Positions 12,241 through 21,494 of a DNA stretch of 64,000 bases are shown piece by piece. Within the stretch, counting starts at the first letter, position 1. Each line of letters starts with the position of its first letter. This DNA comes from Symbiodinium natans (lineage: Eukaryota > Sar > Dinophyceae > Suessiales > Symbiodiniaceae): contig CAJNDS010000102.1 of the NCBI GenBank assembly GCA_905221605.1, positions 989,501 to 1,053,500 on the forward strand, read 5' to 3'. Under the pieces are notes generated by a model. It saw only the letters and a list, made by a program, of their open reading frames with translations, did no database searches and had not been told where the DNA came from. The position numbers were made by a program, and so were the translations under genes.

Positions 12241-12254
12241 CTCGTATGGGTGTC

Positions 12255-12256
12255 TG

Positions 12257-12329
<73 letters not shown>

Positions 12330-12342
12330 GTATATATATATG
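12255..12342 (+). repeat. (CT)n followed by (TA)n microsatellite
   Basis: About 70 bases of nearly pure TC dinucleotide (one TTT interruption) run into an ATATG-TATATATATA stretch. It abuts the left end of the foldback block. ORFs reading through it as SLSLSL or REREREREK are artefacts. Confidence 0.95.
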
Positions 12343-12447
12343 GTCGCCCCCCCCCAATGGACCAACCTCTAACCCCAATGGACCCACATCGACATGTCCA
12401 AGGTTCTCGAGACACTGTACCCTGCCATGCTTTCCCTGTCCACTTCT

Positions 12448-13060
12448 TTGTGCTTTTTGTGCTTCCTGTGCATTTTTTGTGTTTTTGTTTCGTGTTTTTT
12501 TGTGCTTTGTGTGTTCTTTTGTGCTTTGTTCTGTTTTTTTTGCACGTTTTGCACTTGTTGCACTTTTTTGCACTTTTTGCACTTGTTGCATTTTTTTGTA
12601 CTTTTTGCACTTTGTGGTGCTTTTTTCTAATTGCGCAATACTTTTGCAAATATTTGTCATCTTGAATGTGCTTTTCCAATCCAAAAATCCAAAAATCCAA
12701 AAATCCAAAGTTCTCCGGACAATCTCCCAGGAACCTTTGGATTTTTGGATTTTTGGGTTTTTGGATTTTTGGATTTTTGGATCTTTGGATTTTTGGATTT
12801 TTGGATTTTTGGGTTGGAAAAGCACATTCAAGAGGACAAATATTTGCAAAAATATTGCAAAAAGCACCAAAAAGTGCAAAAAGCACAAAAAAGTGCAAAA
12901 AGTACAAAAAAGTGCAAAAGTGCAAACAAGTGCAAAAAGTGCAAAAATAGTGCAAAAAGTGCAGAAAAGTGCAAAAAGTGCAATTTGTGCAAAAAGTGCA
13001 AAACGTGCAAAAAAAGCGCGAAAAAGCATGAAAAGCACAAATAACATAACAAAAAGCACA
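12448..13060. repeat. Foldback hairpin 1
   Basis: A large palindrome centred near 12722. The inner stem is (CCAAAAAT)n against (ATTTTTGG)n. The middle stem is a unique, almost perfect pair, 12634-12681 with 12812-12858 (only a few mismatches over about 47 bases). The outer stem is TTTTTGCAC-type repeats against GTGCAAAAA-type repeats. The cap is the 23-base core at 12711-12733 (starts TTCTCCGGAC, ends CCCAGGAA). The conserved middle stem shows this is true foldback structure, not just two opposed microsatellites. Confidence 0.85.
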
Positions 13061-13062
13061 AA

Positions 13063-13264
13063 ACCCAAAAATCTAAAAATTCAAAAGTCCAAAAATCCAA
13101 AAATCCAAAAAACCAAAAATCCAAAAAACCAAAAATCCAAAAATCCAAAGTTCTCCGGACAATCTCCCAGGAAACTTTGGGTTTTTGGATTTTTGGGTTT
13201 TTGGATTTTTGGATTTTTGGGTTTTTGGATTTTTGGGTTTTTGGACTTTTGGACTTTTGGACTT
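13063..13264. repeat. Foldback hairpin 2
   Basis: Octamer arrays (CCAAAAAT / CCAAAAAACC variants) on the left pair with ATTTTTGG / GGGTTTTTGG variants on the right. The same 23-base cap core is at 13151-13173 in the same orientation as hairpin 1. It lies immediately before the GTTGGTCCATTG terminal motif at 13280. Confidence 0.85.
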
Positions 13265-13300
13265 CTTTTCCATTTCGCGGTTGGTCCATTGGGACAGTTC

Positions 13301-13864
13301 ACTAGCCCTGTATTGGACCCAAGCCCTATTACTGTCTTGAATTCTTCTGCTCAACCTCTTGTTGGCTTTTCGAGTAGGATGTTTTCAAAACCTTATTGGC
13401 TTCTTGAACAGGCTACTTAGATTTTTTTGATACAGTTTTCAATCGAGCAGTTAAGACGTTAATGCGATTCGAGCAGGCTTTGCTGCAATAATCACAGGGG
13501 GCAATGCAATATTAAGAGCTTGAATTAAAAGATCAGAAGAACTAAATCGTTATCGCAAAGAAAGGGTGTTCATGAGATATAGACTTTTTCTTGAACAGCA
13601 GGTACTGTGATCCCAGAATGGTTCTTATTGAAAAAAAATATTTCAGCTTCTTTCAAATGCAAAAGTCGATATTTGCACATATAGGCCTTCTCTGTTAAAG
13701 CCTCCTTGGCAAAGGCCTGTGCATAAGGCAAGACTTTACCTGGTCCTCATATACAGAAACATCATATTCAAAATCTTATTGAATATGCTATTTAGTTGTG
13801 CGATGAATGTAGTCTTCACGTTTCGAGTAGGTAGGACGCATTTGAAATTCTGATAAGGATACAT
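13301..13864. other. Spacer between the two foldback elements
   Basis: Moderately AT-rich sequence without repeats matching the flanking hairpins, without a credible ORF and without a recognised RNA gene. Confidence 0.4.
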
Positions 13865-13942
13865 TTGAATGGTCGCCCTCCTTTCATTCAAAAAAAAGGA
13901 GAACGAATATGAGCCAACCTCGAGTGTGAAAAATCGTAAAAT

Positions 13943-14121
13943 CATCAAAAATCCAAAAATCCAAAAATCCAAAAATCCAAAAATCCAAAAATCCAAAAAT
14001 CCAAAAACCCAAAAACCCAAAAATCCAAAAATCCAAAAATCCAAAGTTTCCTGGGAGATTATCCGGAGAACTTTGGATTTTTGGATTTTTGGATTTTTGG
14101 ATTTTTGGATTTTTGGATTTC
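13943..14121. repeat. Foldback hairpin 3, cap inverted
   Basis: Left arm of eleven or so CCAAAAAT-type octamers, right arm of ATTTTTGG octamers. The cap core (14048-14070, starts TTCCTGGGAG) is the reverse complement of the cap in hairpins 1 and 2 with one base changed. The GTGCAAAA-type repeats at 14160-14345 resemble the outer stem of hairpin 1 but lack a partner on the left. Confidence 0.85.
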
Positions 14122-14412
14122 TATGCATAAGACAAGCATAGAAAAAATGCACAGTATATGAAAACAATGCAAAAAAACCAAAGAAAAGTGCAAAAGTGCG
14201 AAAAGCCAAAAAAGTGTAAAAAGCCAAAACAGTGCAAAAGTGCAAAAAAGCAAAACAAGTGCAAAAGTGCAAAAAACACCAGAAAAGTGCACGAAATGCA
14301 CAAAAAGCACAAGAAATAAGGCAAAACACGCAAGAAAACACAAAGCACGACAAAAACAACTAGTTTTTCCTGTCCTTTTCATGTCGCGGTTGGTCCATTG
14401 GGGGGGGGTGAG

Positions 14413-14413
<1 letters not shown>

Positions 14414-14444
<31 letters not shown>
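14414..14444 (+). repeat. (TA)n microsatellite
   Basis: About 30 bases of alternating TA directly outside the right terminal motif of the foldback block, mirroring the TA tract at the left end (12325-12342). Confidence 0.95.
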
Positions 14445-14447
<3 letters not shown>

Positions 14448-15553
14448 TTTTGCATGTGTGCATGTGCGACGCCACATGCTGAATCCCTGAACATTGGTTC
14501 CTGAGAGACGACACGCCAACGCTGCAACCATTAAAAAACAAACCTTAGGCGCCACACAACTTCAAGCTTTCAACCGTGCAGCAGGTGGTGTTTGTGCTCG
14601 ACTTCAAGGGTGCGTTCAAGCGTCTGCTTCCTACGCTCATACCCAGGCAAAGCCTCCTCGGGGTCTCTGGGGTTCTAGGGGAGCTGGTTGCAGGGCTTGA
14701 GTTTACCGGTGCGGCTGGAGCTCAACAGCCTGGGTTTTGTCATCGGCAGATTTGTCACAACTAGCACGTGGAAACCTAACCGCTTTCTCAAGCCTTGGAG
14801 TTTGCGTCCGGGTGTTGGAAAGCATCCTCCCACCCAAACCTCAACTCTATGTACTTGGAGGTAACAACACATTGGAAAGCTATCTGCTAGTTCTGTACAA
14901 GGACAGCACGGACAAAGCAGTAGTGAAACGGGGTGGGGCATGGGACAGGGGGTTGGGTCCAAAACCACATTTCTTAGAATGCTTGCATTCCAAAGCTTCT
15001 AAAACAGACGCTTGGCACAAGGTCAAGGCTTTTTGCGCTGACACTACTGCAAATCCCCCCCCCCCCCACTCCTTACTGCTCGTACAACAAAGCCAAAGCC
15101 GAGCCATGTTAAGGTACATCGGGCGCCTCTGCACCTCCTGAGACCCTCAAACCCTCCACCCTGAAGCTGAGCACCCTACACCCCTGAAACCCTAGCATCC
15201 TGCAGAGACTCTGATCCCTGGCAGGGTTTGCTGGCTTGCTTGTTCTTGGAGAAGAACAAAACTAGGGCCACTAATTAGGTCCTTGGCCTGTTCGAGGCTT
15301 CTGTGCCAGCTGCGCAAGCACTACGCCACCTTGTCGGCAAAATACATTTTTAAGCGTGGGACCTGAAGCAGAAGCTTTGAGGTTAGCCATGTGTGTGCGC
15401 CTAGCGCTATTTTTGATCTCTAGCTCCGGAACCCCGTCTTGCGCTTGCAGAGTAGGAAGGCTTGGAGATTTGCAATGGGCCTCTGGAAGCCCGAACTAGT
15501 TCACTGTTCTTAGCGGATGTCTGTTTTGATTTCTGGGCGGTCACATTGGCAAG
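14445..15553. other. Non-coding region
   Basis: Short overlapping frames on both strands, a C run at about 15054-15067, no recognisable domain, RNA gene or mobile-element terminus. Confidence 0.45.
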
Positions 15554-15724
15554 GCACGTGATGACCCACTTGATTTGTTTCGTCTTCTTCGGGCTACCAT
15601 CACCGGTGAACCAGACATGTTCATGATGTCATGCACTCAGAAAGTCAGCGAGGCAGTCGCCGGCATCCACTCACGCAAAGAAACTGTCAGGTCATCATTC
15701 GCTCAGCTGATCAGAATGCTACGG
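15554..15724 (+). CDS. Candidate exon, unknown protein
   Basis: The open frame reads ARDDPLDLFRLLRATITGEP, then DMFMMSCTQKVSEAVAGIHS, then RKETVRSSFAQLIRML. It is alternately charged and hydrophobic, as in a helical domain, and codon use looks real. Upstream (from about 15533) the frame is open and could be intron. Downstream it runs into a C-rich tract at 15724-15750, which probably marks the end of the exon. I do not recognise the family, and no neighbouring exon was found. Confidence 0.3.
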
Positions 15725-15751
15725 CCCCCCCCTCCCCCCCACCCCCCAAAA

Positions 15752-17474
15752 AACGCCTTTGACGTCATTTGCTGAATATGTTTGTCTCCGATGACAGACA
15801 TCTCCATCCGTGCTGCCCACGGCAATAGATTCGAGAAGCCGTGATTCCCACCGCAAAGCCATGCAAAGCCCAAGTCTGCAGGGAAACTGTCTGGCTCCCT
15901 CCTTTTCAGGTTTGGAGACGAACTTGAAGACATCCATCCAGCACATGTAGCATCAGCTTTTTGCAGTACTCTTCCCGTTTCTGACTGCACTTCTCGGCAT
16001 GCCCAGGCCTGACGAAAGCTGGTTGGGTGCAGGATTCCAACTGAATATTTTGGGCTTATCAGCGTTACGCAGCTCAGGGCACCGATTTGGAAGTCCTCGA
16101 AGCTTACGGCGACTTCGCGCAGCTTTGGCCCTTGAGCTCATTCAGATTGATATGTGTTGGGCTGGCTTGTAAAGCCATGTAAAGCCCATTGTGCTCGCTT
16201 CGCTCAGAGCTTCCAGGGATTGAAGTCCCGCGAATATAGTGGAAACCTTACGCGATCGAGCATCAGAGGGCCAGCAACCGCCAGCACTCTACCCGCCAGG
16301 CGCACAGGACTAAGTTTCTGTTGGTGGATCGTTGCAGTCGTCAGTTCCAACCCGTTGTTGTTCCCATAAGGCATCGGTTCAGTTGTTTAGCCAGTCCTAC
16401 TTGAACCGTGTCCACATTCGGAGAGAAATCCATAGCCACACAACAAAGACCAATCGAGTGAAAATCACCCATCTCCCTTCTGAAAGACGAGATCTACGGT
16501 AATGAGCAAAATACCCATCACTGAGCCACGTTGCAGGCATCAGACAAGCAAGGGGGCCAGACAAGCACTGTACCCAAAAGAGTGGATGTTCAGGGTTTCG
16601 GGTCTGCGGATGTTTCGAACTGAGGCTGGGCAGCCCACCTGTTCTAGCACCTTGCTCCAAGCATGAGGAGGATTTTTGTTTCCCCATGTGACGCGGTGCC
16701 CTTGGGCAAAGTTGGTTGAAGGGGGTGGGGGTGGGGTCTCGAGGTCTTTGGATGCAGCATCCCTAGCAGCCCTAGCACACAGCCTTGCCAACCGAGGATA
16801 TTGGAGGCTAGGACCCGTCAAGCATCCCCGCTGCTATTAGCCGAATTGAATTAGTAGCCAATGGTCCAAATGGTATGGCCACACTCAGTCCTCGTTTGCT
16901 CGAGTGTTCTGGGCCATGCGCTCTCAATTAGGTCACCTTCGACATGCATCCGGCAGAGGCTGGAAAAACTGTTGCGCATCTGCCTTGCAACAGACATCAC
17001 AGGTTCTTTTGGGACATGTCTCGGGAAATGATGATCAACTGGTTCATCGGTTGACTCCTTCCGAAGCACAACGACGAATATTGACACTGTCCAAGCTTCA
17101 CACGTGCAAGTGGGGTATAATGCCGATTTGCGATCTAGCAGCTAGACCGACCATCAGCCACAAGCATTTCATCTTTGGTAAGCGCTTCAGGAAACGGCCA
17201 TTGCCGTGGACTTGTTACAGCGAGGTTCTTTGCCTGGCACACTGGCACCTATAGGCTTCAGACTCTTCTTCTAATCATCATGAGTTTGACATTTTCTTAG
17301 GTTGAATATCACAATTACTGTTAGATGGGACACTACCTAGGTCTGAGAGCGTTCTTTGCAGGTAGTTCCTGTTTGTCTTGGCCCTTTGGGCTGCAAAGTT
17401 TGTCATGTGGCCGTTTTAAATCTTTTGCAAATTTTCACTTCCTGTGGAGATGAGATCCCGTCCCCAGGCAATCA
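15752..17474. other. Non-coding flank upstream of the Penelope-like element
   Basis: Contains short open frames on both strands (for example plus 16904-17254) without motifs. The AAGCCATG(C/T)AAAGCCCA word occurs at about 15857 and 16171. No supported gene. Confidence 0.4.
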
Positions 17475-17509
17475 CTCCGACAAGCTAGTCGAGAGAGTTT
17501 CTGGCTAGA
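17475..17509. repeat. Target-site duplication, left copy
   Basis: A 35-base direct repeat starting CTCCGACAAGCTAGTCGAGA and ending TTCTGGCTAGA is found here and at 21495-21529, exactly outside the two ends of the Penelope-like element. Rejoining the flanks at one copy gives an uninterrupted empty site. A preceding A is shared but may belong to the element end. Confidence 0.85.
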
Positions 17510-17812
17510 GCAGAATACGATCACGGAGCGCGCACTCAGCAAAGCAAGCTTGTTTTGGAAATGCTGCGAACAGCGTGCGGATCAAACTTGCAGAGATTTT
17601 TCACTGCAATTTCCAGTGACCCAGGTACTCACCACACCTGGACGTAGCCTCGCTTGGTTTAGCGCCTTTTCACTGGACATGCAACTACAGGTTTGAACAA
17701 AAAACTGCTAGGGTATCAAGCTGGCAATGCAATCATCGGATGCCAGCTGCAAATCCCTAGCATGCACAGAGCATACTGAGAATTAGTTTTTTTACACGTA
17801 CGTGTAAAAAAA
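17510..17812 (-). repeat. LTR-like repeat, downstream copy of the Penelope-like element
   Basis: Bases 17510-17774 match 21170-21435 with a single one-base indel (GGGTATC against GGGTCATC). It contains a two-part hairpin at 17708-17760: CTAGGG with CCCTAG outside and AGCTGGCA with TGCCAGCT inside. It ends in CTGAGAATTAG followed by a T7-ACACGTACGTGT-A7 palindrome (17787-17812). Penelope-like elements often carry such partial LTR-like repeats. Confidence 0.85.
17787..17812. repeat. Perfect palindrome ACACGTACGTGT with T7/A7 arms
   Basis: A 26-base perfect palindrome with the core ACACGTACGTGT. Two more copies of the core lie at 21443-21454 and 21476-21487 at the other end of the element. It could be a hairpin or a protein-binding site at the element termini. 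Confidence 0.95.
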
Positions 17813-17831
17813 CCAGACCCTCCCTCCCACC

Positions 17832-19961
17832 TCAGGAAATGTACAATGTCTTGTTGGGCGTTAAACGCCGCAAAGAATGAAGCAAGTTTGCCTCAGAAGA
17901 GAAAGCAACGAGTGTTCGCAAATTCTGAGGTGCCGGAAGGTCTGTTTGCTCTGAAATTTGTTCACCAATGTGTCTGACTATATGGCCCAAGCCCATTCTC
18001 ACGAAGAAGGGGTCAAACGGAAGGATCAAAGACACAACTCTAGGCTTGGCTGCTCTGCAACAATGCGATTGTAGCAAAGCAGATCGTTGCCAGTACAGCG
18101 CTTGGGTATTCTCAAACAGTGGTTGGAGCAAAGTATCATCATACCCACATCTGCGCAATCGACCTCTGAAAGCCGATACTGTGTCAGAAAAAGACTGGAA
18201 TGAACTGTTCGTGATAACATAGCGTCTGATTTCAGCTCCAATCCATGATCTGAAGACCGTTGCTGGGTGGTTCGAATGAACAGGCAAATAACGGAAAAGG
18301 TTCGTGGGCTTGAAATGGGTCTCGCACATCAGCTTCTGATCATGTCTTGTAATCTTCACGTCAAGGGATGTGATGGAAGACGAGCTCCATGAAAATCTTG
18401 CTTGATATTCGGGCGCACATTGGTTGAAAAGGATCTCAAACTGGCGTGGTGCATCGGATTCAAGGTTCCCGTCAAGGATGATGACAACATCGTCTCTAAA
18501 ACGGCCATAGAAAATGGCACGTTGCAACGCAGGAAGCAAAGAACCATTGCTTTCGAGAAGGTGCGCAGCTGTGATATCGCAAGCTTCAGACGCGAATGCA
18601 AGGCCTTGGCCCACACGTTTGCAACGAAAAGCTGTTCCATTCGCTGCCACAAACTGGTGCTGCAATATTGCGTAAGCCAGGTCGGCAACTGCAAGAGCAT
18701 CATTGTATCCAGCTAACGATAAAGCAACGTACACATTCTTTGCAACCATGTCTGGTGTTGTGCTGGGGTAAAAATCAACAATGTCACCACTGCCCAATAT
18801 ACAATCATCTGGCAAGTTTAATGCTTCTAACTTGGAAACAAGCTGCGCAGAATCACGCAAGACAAAAGGAAGTTTCGCAACCACTGGAGACAGTCTCATT
18901 CTCACATACTGCGCCATCGGAGTAAGGATACTTGAAGTGGTAGGTGTGATAACACGAGGAACTTGGACAGGTTTGTGGCTCTTCCACGTCAAGATAACTT
19001 CCATAAGTTTCCAGTCGGCATCAACTTGCTGATCAAGGAAAGTCAAAGTGGTTCTCGGGGTTATCGCGGAATCCAATCTCGAGATGGCATTCCGAAGTTT
19101 ACGGGCCAGGCTGGGGCGATCACAAACTGCAGGTTCAAACTGCTCCAAGTTGTTGCAAGCTTGATGCTTCAAACCATGCAGAAAACTGCCCTTCATAGGT
19201 ATCAACGCTGTACCTTTGTCATCTTTGACGACGGCGTAGTTGTGTAGCCTCAACCAGTACAAGCCCAATCTGTCAATGGCACTGAGATTGGAGGAAGGCT
19301 TGTGGCGTGAGATTTGTTTACGGTACCGCTCCCAAGCATCAGCCTCGAATGCCTCAAAAAGTGTCTGAGCTGAAGAGATGCGTGAGGAACATGGGGGCCA
19401 CCATGTAGAAGGGCACCTCAATCGCTGAATTTGAGATTTCAAAGCGTTGTGAGCGGCAAGGTCAGGGATAGGTCCTTCACCTGCAAAATGAACAGCGCAA
19501 AGTAATTTCCGCTTGAACTCTTGGAGTGCAATAGCGAATTTGTCTGAAGAGGGGACACGTTTCCGCCTAATAACGAACTTTGGCCCTTTGCTTAGCAAAA
19601 ACTGCACGCAATCAGGAAGATCACGTGGGGGGCCGGCGTGGTTTTGTACATGGTCGAATTCAAGGACACCGGCGGAATCATCACCAACAAAATAATTTGC
19701 TATAGACCAAAATGGCTCATCCCGTAGTTCACGGAGGAAGTTTCCAGCGAAGTGAACCATGAGAGCATGCGGGTCGTCAACAATCGGGTCAAGTGATGCG
19801 CGCCTGTGCTTTCTAATTCTGCAATGCCTCTTCTCCTTCAAGGCTGCCGTGCGTTGTATCTGTTTCGCCATTGCTGCGGATATGGGGCGCGAGGAGCTTG
19901 CTGAGTTCCCCACCTCGCACGCGGGTTGAACGGGGTTGTACTCCTTGATCTCGGCCTCCAT
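17832..19961 (-). CDS. Penelope-like reverse transcriptase (ORF2)
   Basis: The 709-residue protein from ATG at 19961 copies element RNA into DNA. Visible hallmarks in order are LLSKGPKF (about 122-129, the Penelope-type N-terminal LLSKG box), KDDKG (about 246-250), motif A GDIVDFYPST (about 392), motif B GQGLAFASEACD (about 451-462), motif C FRDDVV with the catalytic DD (about 488-493), LDVKI (about 533), then HFKPTNLFRYL and NHP (about 550-566), a typical Penelope-type thumb segment. The C-terminus (ILPFDP, LPAPQNLRTLV) resembles the end of the family core, and no GIY-YIG endonuclease follows. The frame is open upstream to about 20054 and overlaps ORF1 by at least 124 bases in the -1 frame, so it may be made as an ORF1 fusion by frameshifting. 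The ATG start is therefore only one option. Confidence 0.85.
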   Translation of the reverse strand: MEAEIKEYNPVQPACEVGNSASSSRPISAAMAKQIQRTAALKEKRHCRIRKHRRASLDPIVDDPHALMVHFAGNFLRELRDEPFWSIANYFVGDDSAGVLEFDHVQNHAGPPRDLPDCVQFLLSKGPKFVIRRKRVPSSDKFAIALQEFKRKLLCAVHFAGEGPIPDLAAHNALKSQIQRLRCPSTWWPPCSSRISSAQTLFEAFEADAWERYRKQISRHKPSSNLSAIDRLGLYWLRLHNYAVVKDDKGTALIPMKGSFLHGLKHQACNNLEQFEPAVCDRPSLARKLRNAISRLDSAITPRTTLTFLDQQVDADWKLMEVILTWKSHKPVQVPRVITPTTSSILTPMAQYVRMRLSPVVAKLPFVLRDSAQLVSKLEALNLPDDCILGSGDIVDFYPSTTPDMVAKNVYVALSLAGYNDALAVADLAYAILQHQFVAANGTAFRCKRVGQGLAFASEACDITAAHLLESNGSLLPALQRAIFYGRFRDDVVIILDGNLESDAPRQFEILFNQCAPEYQARFSWSSSSITSLDVKITRHDQKLMCETHFKPTNLFRYLPVHSNHPATVFRSWIGAEIRRYVITNSSFQSFSDTVSAFRGRLRRCGYDDTLLQPLFENTQALYWQRSALLQSHCCRAAKPRVVSLILPFDPFFVRMGLGHIVRHIGEQISEQTDLPAPQNLRTLVAFSSEANLLHSLRRLTPNKTLYIS

Positions 19962-21133
19962 GCGGAAGTTGACTTTCCACCCTTGCCTTTGCCTTTGCCC
20001 TTGCTCTGTTTGCCTTTGTATTTGCCCTTGCCCTTGCCCTTGAAACCTCTCCAAGAACTCTGCCGGCTCAAACTGCGTGAAAAGCCCTTTTCGCCCTTGC
20101 CTTTGCCTTTTGCTTGGGATTGCCTTGAGGATGAGGTTCGATTGCTACGGGCGGGCGATGGGGAGGCAGGGTGTCGGCCATGGTTACCACGGCCAAATGC
20201 TTTGCCATGACTATTGCTTTTGCCACGACCTTTGCCATGAGGAAGCCGGTTTAATCCAAAGAACTTGCCATAGTCACGCGTGACGTCCTGCTTAGCCCGA
20301 TGTAGTTGCGCAAACTGTGGCTCCGACATTGACTGTTTCAAAGCCGGGTTTGCTTTACCACCACCTTTCATCATGGAAGACACCTTCGACTCGATGATGA
20401 GGTCGAGCTGCAAATCTTTTGGGAGTTGCGCGAACTGGTGCTTGGCATTCTCAATGGCTGCTTCACGCTTCTTCTTGGCTTGTTGTTGCTGTGAACGGCT
20501 AAGAGCTTTGCCGAAGAGTAAGTGTTCATGGCTGGCTTCGATGAACTTCTGGGCTTCATTGATCCAAATATCCTTTCGGAAATCATCCTGAAGGTCCATC
20601 TCAATGGGGGCTTTGTATGTCTCATCCAAGCATTCTGTGACCTGCTTACTGTAAGAGCTTAAAGAAGCCTCATCTCGAAGTAAATCCAGCTCAGCGGACT
20701 TGGCCTGCATCATGATTTCAATTCGGCGGTCAACATCTTTGTCTTCCAATTCAGCAGTGACCTCGCCAAATGTCTTACCACGTGGGTCAATACTTTGCGG
20801 GCATCGGCTGCCCAAGACCTTCAAAGGGATTTGCATCTTGCTGAGGAATCTTGGCACTTTCCGGGAATTTTTCCATTCCTGGAACTGAGCATTCATGCCT
20901 TCAAGGTGGTCACGAGCAGCCCACAGCGCATTTAGGCTTCGGCGGTGTTTGTCATGAAACTGGAATAATGTTTGCTGCAAGGCTCGGTTCAAAGACTTGA
21001 AATTGAACGAAAAAGTTGGATCTGGCTCATCCATGCCCATCTCAAGTTCATGATCCGCGTTCGTTTCGAATATGTGTGCTCTTTCTGAAATCCATGTGTC
21101 AACAGAAGATCCTCGGCGAGCTTGCCTCCACAT
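19838..21133 (-). CDS. Gag-like basic ORF1 of the Penelope-like element
   Basis: The 431-residue protein starts at the ATG at 21133, just inside the LTR-like repeat. Residues about 30-250 are charged and helical, including SRSQQQQAKKKREAAIENAK, consistent with coiled coil. Residues about 290-400 are rich in GKGKGKG, RSRS and GRGNHGR and should bind nucleic acid. The C-terminus is arginine/proline-rich. No zinc knuckle is visible. By position and composition it is the RNA-packaging partner of the reverse transcriptase, but the sequence matches no gag family I know. An upstream TTG would add 23 residues; ATG is preferred. The stop lies inside ORF2. Confidence 0.7.
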   Translation of the reverse strand: MWRQARRGSSVDTWISERAHIFETNADHELEMGMDEPDPTFSFNFKSLNRALQQTLFQFHDKHRRSLNALWAARDHLEGMNAQFQEWKNSRKVPRFLSKMQIPLKVLGSRCPQSIDPRGKTFGEVTAELEDKDVDRRIEIMMQAKSAELDLLRDEASLSSYSKQVTECLDETYKAPIEMDLQDDFRKDIWINEAQKFIEASHEHLLFGKALSRSQQQQAKKKREAAIENAKHQFAQLPKDLQLDLIIESKVSSMMKGGGKANPALKQSMSEPQFAQLHRAKQDVTRDYGKFFGLNRLPHGKGRGKSNSHGKAFGRGNHGRHPASPSPARSNRTSSSRQSQAKGKGKGEKGFSRSLSRQSSWRGFKGKGKGKYKGKQSKGKGKGKGGKSTSAWRPRSRSTTPFNPRARWGTQQAPRAPYPQQWRNRYNARQP

Positions 21134-21169
21134 TGTGATAGCTCTCGTGTAAATGAGGAGCTGCAGAAA

Positions 21170-21494
21170 GCAGAATACGATCACGGAGCGCGCACTCAGC
21201 AAAGCAAGCTTGTTTTGGAAATGCTGCGAACAGCGTGCGGATCAAACTTGCAGAGATTTTTCACTGCAATTTCCAGTGACCCAGGTACTCACCACACCTG
21301 GACGTAGCCTCGCTTGGTTTAGCGCCTTTTCACTGGACATGCAACTACAGGTTTGAACAAAAAACTGCTAGGGTCATCAAGCTGGCAATGCAATCATCGG
21401 ATGCCAGCTGCAAATCCCTAGCATGCACAGAGCATTTTTTTTACACGTACGTGTAAAAAAACTAATTCTCAGTTTACACGTACGTGTAAAAAAA
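21170..21494 (-). repeat. LTR-like repeat, upstream copy of the Penelope-like element
   Basis: Near-identical to 17510-17774 over its first 265 bases, then ends differently: palindrome (core 21443-21454), CTAATTCTCAG (21462-21472), second palindrome (core 21476-21487), then the target duplication. The 11-base spacer is the reverse complement of CTGAGAATTAG in the other copy. It probably holds the promoter of the element. Confidence 0.85.

Larger units (their letters stand above)
12355..14400. mobile_element. Foldback-element block with shared terminal motif
   Basis: The block opens with CAATGGACCAAC (12355-12366), preceded by a C run and (TA)n. It closes with the complement GTTGGTCCATTG at 14389-14400, followed by a G run and (TA)n. 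A further copy of the closing motif lies at 13280-13291. Inside are three hairpins made of CCAAAAAT-like and GTGCAAAA-like short repeats. No transposase or reverse transcriptase is encoded; the long ORFs are low-complexity translations. The parsimonious reading is two adjacent non-autonomous foldback elements, about 12340-13300 and about 13865-14440. Confidence 0.6.
17510..21494 (-). mobile_element. Penelope-like retroelement (endonuclease-less in this copy), near-complete
   Basis: The 3985-bp element reads on the minus strand. Its parts are an LTR-like repeat at 21170-21494, a gag-like ORF1, an overlapping reverse transcriptase ORF2, and a second LTR-like repeat at 17510-17812, with a 35-bp target duplication on both sides. 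Coding sequence fills almost all the space between repeats: ORF1 starts 37 bp inside one and ORF2 stops 20 bp before the other palindrome. The reverse transcriptase has Penelope-like hallmarks and no GIY-YIG domain. The repeats differ by one indel over about 265 bp plus a rearranged end, so the insertion is recent. Both ORFs appear intact. Confidence 0.85.

Noticed and set aside
11836-14359. Long ORFs reading WIFGFLDF, KNPKIQKS and REREREK
   Set aside because: They are translations of octamer arrays, GTGCAAAA repeats and the CT microsatellite on both strands and in several frames; no stable start or conserved domain.
17510-17812. Canonical hammerhead ribozyme in the LTR-like repeat
   Set aside because: I looked for CUGANGA with a following GAAA on both strands and found only TTGATGA near a hairpin without the matching GAAA segment; reported only as a hairpin.
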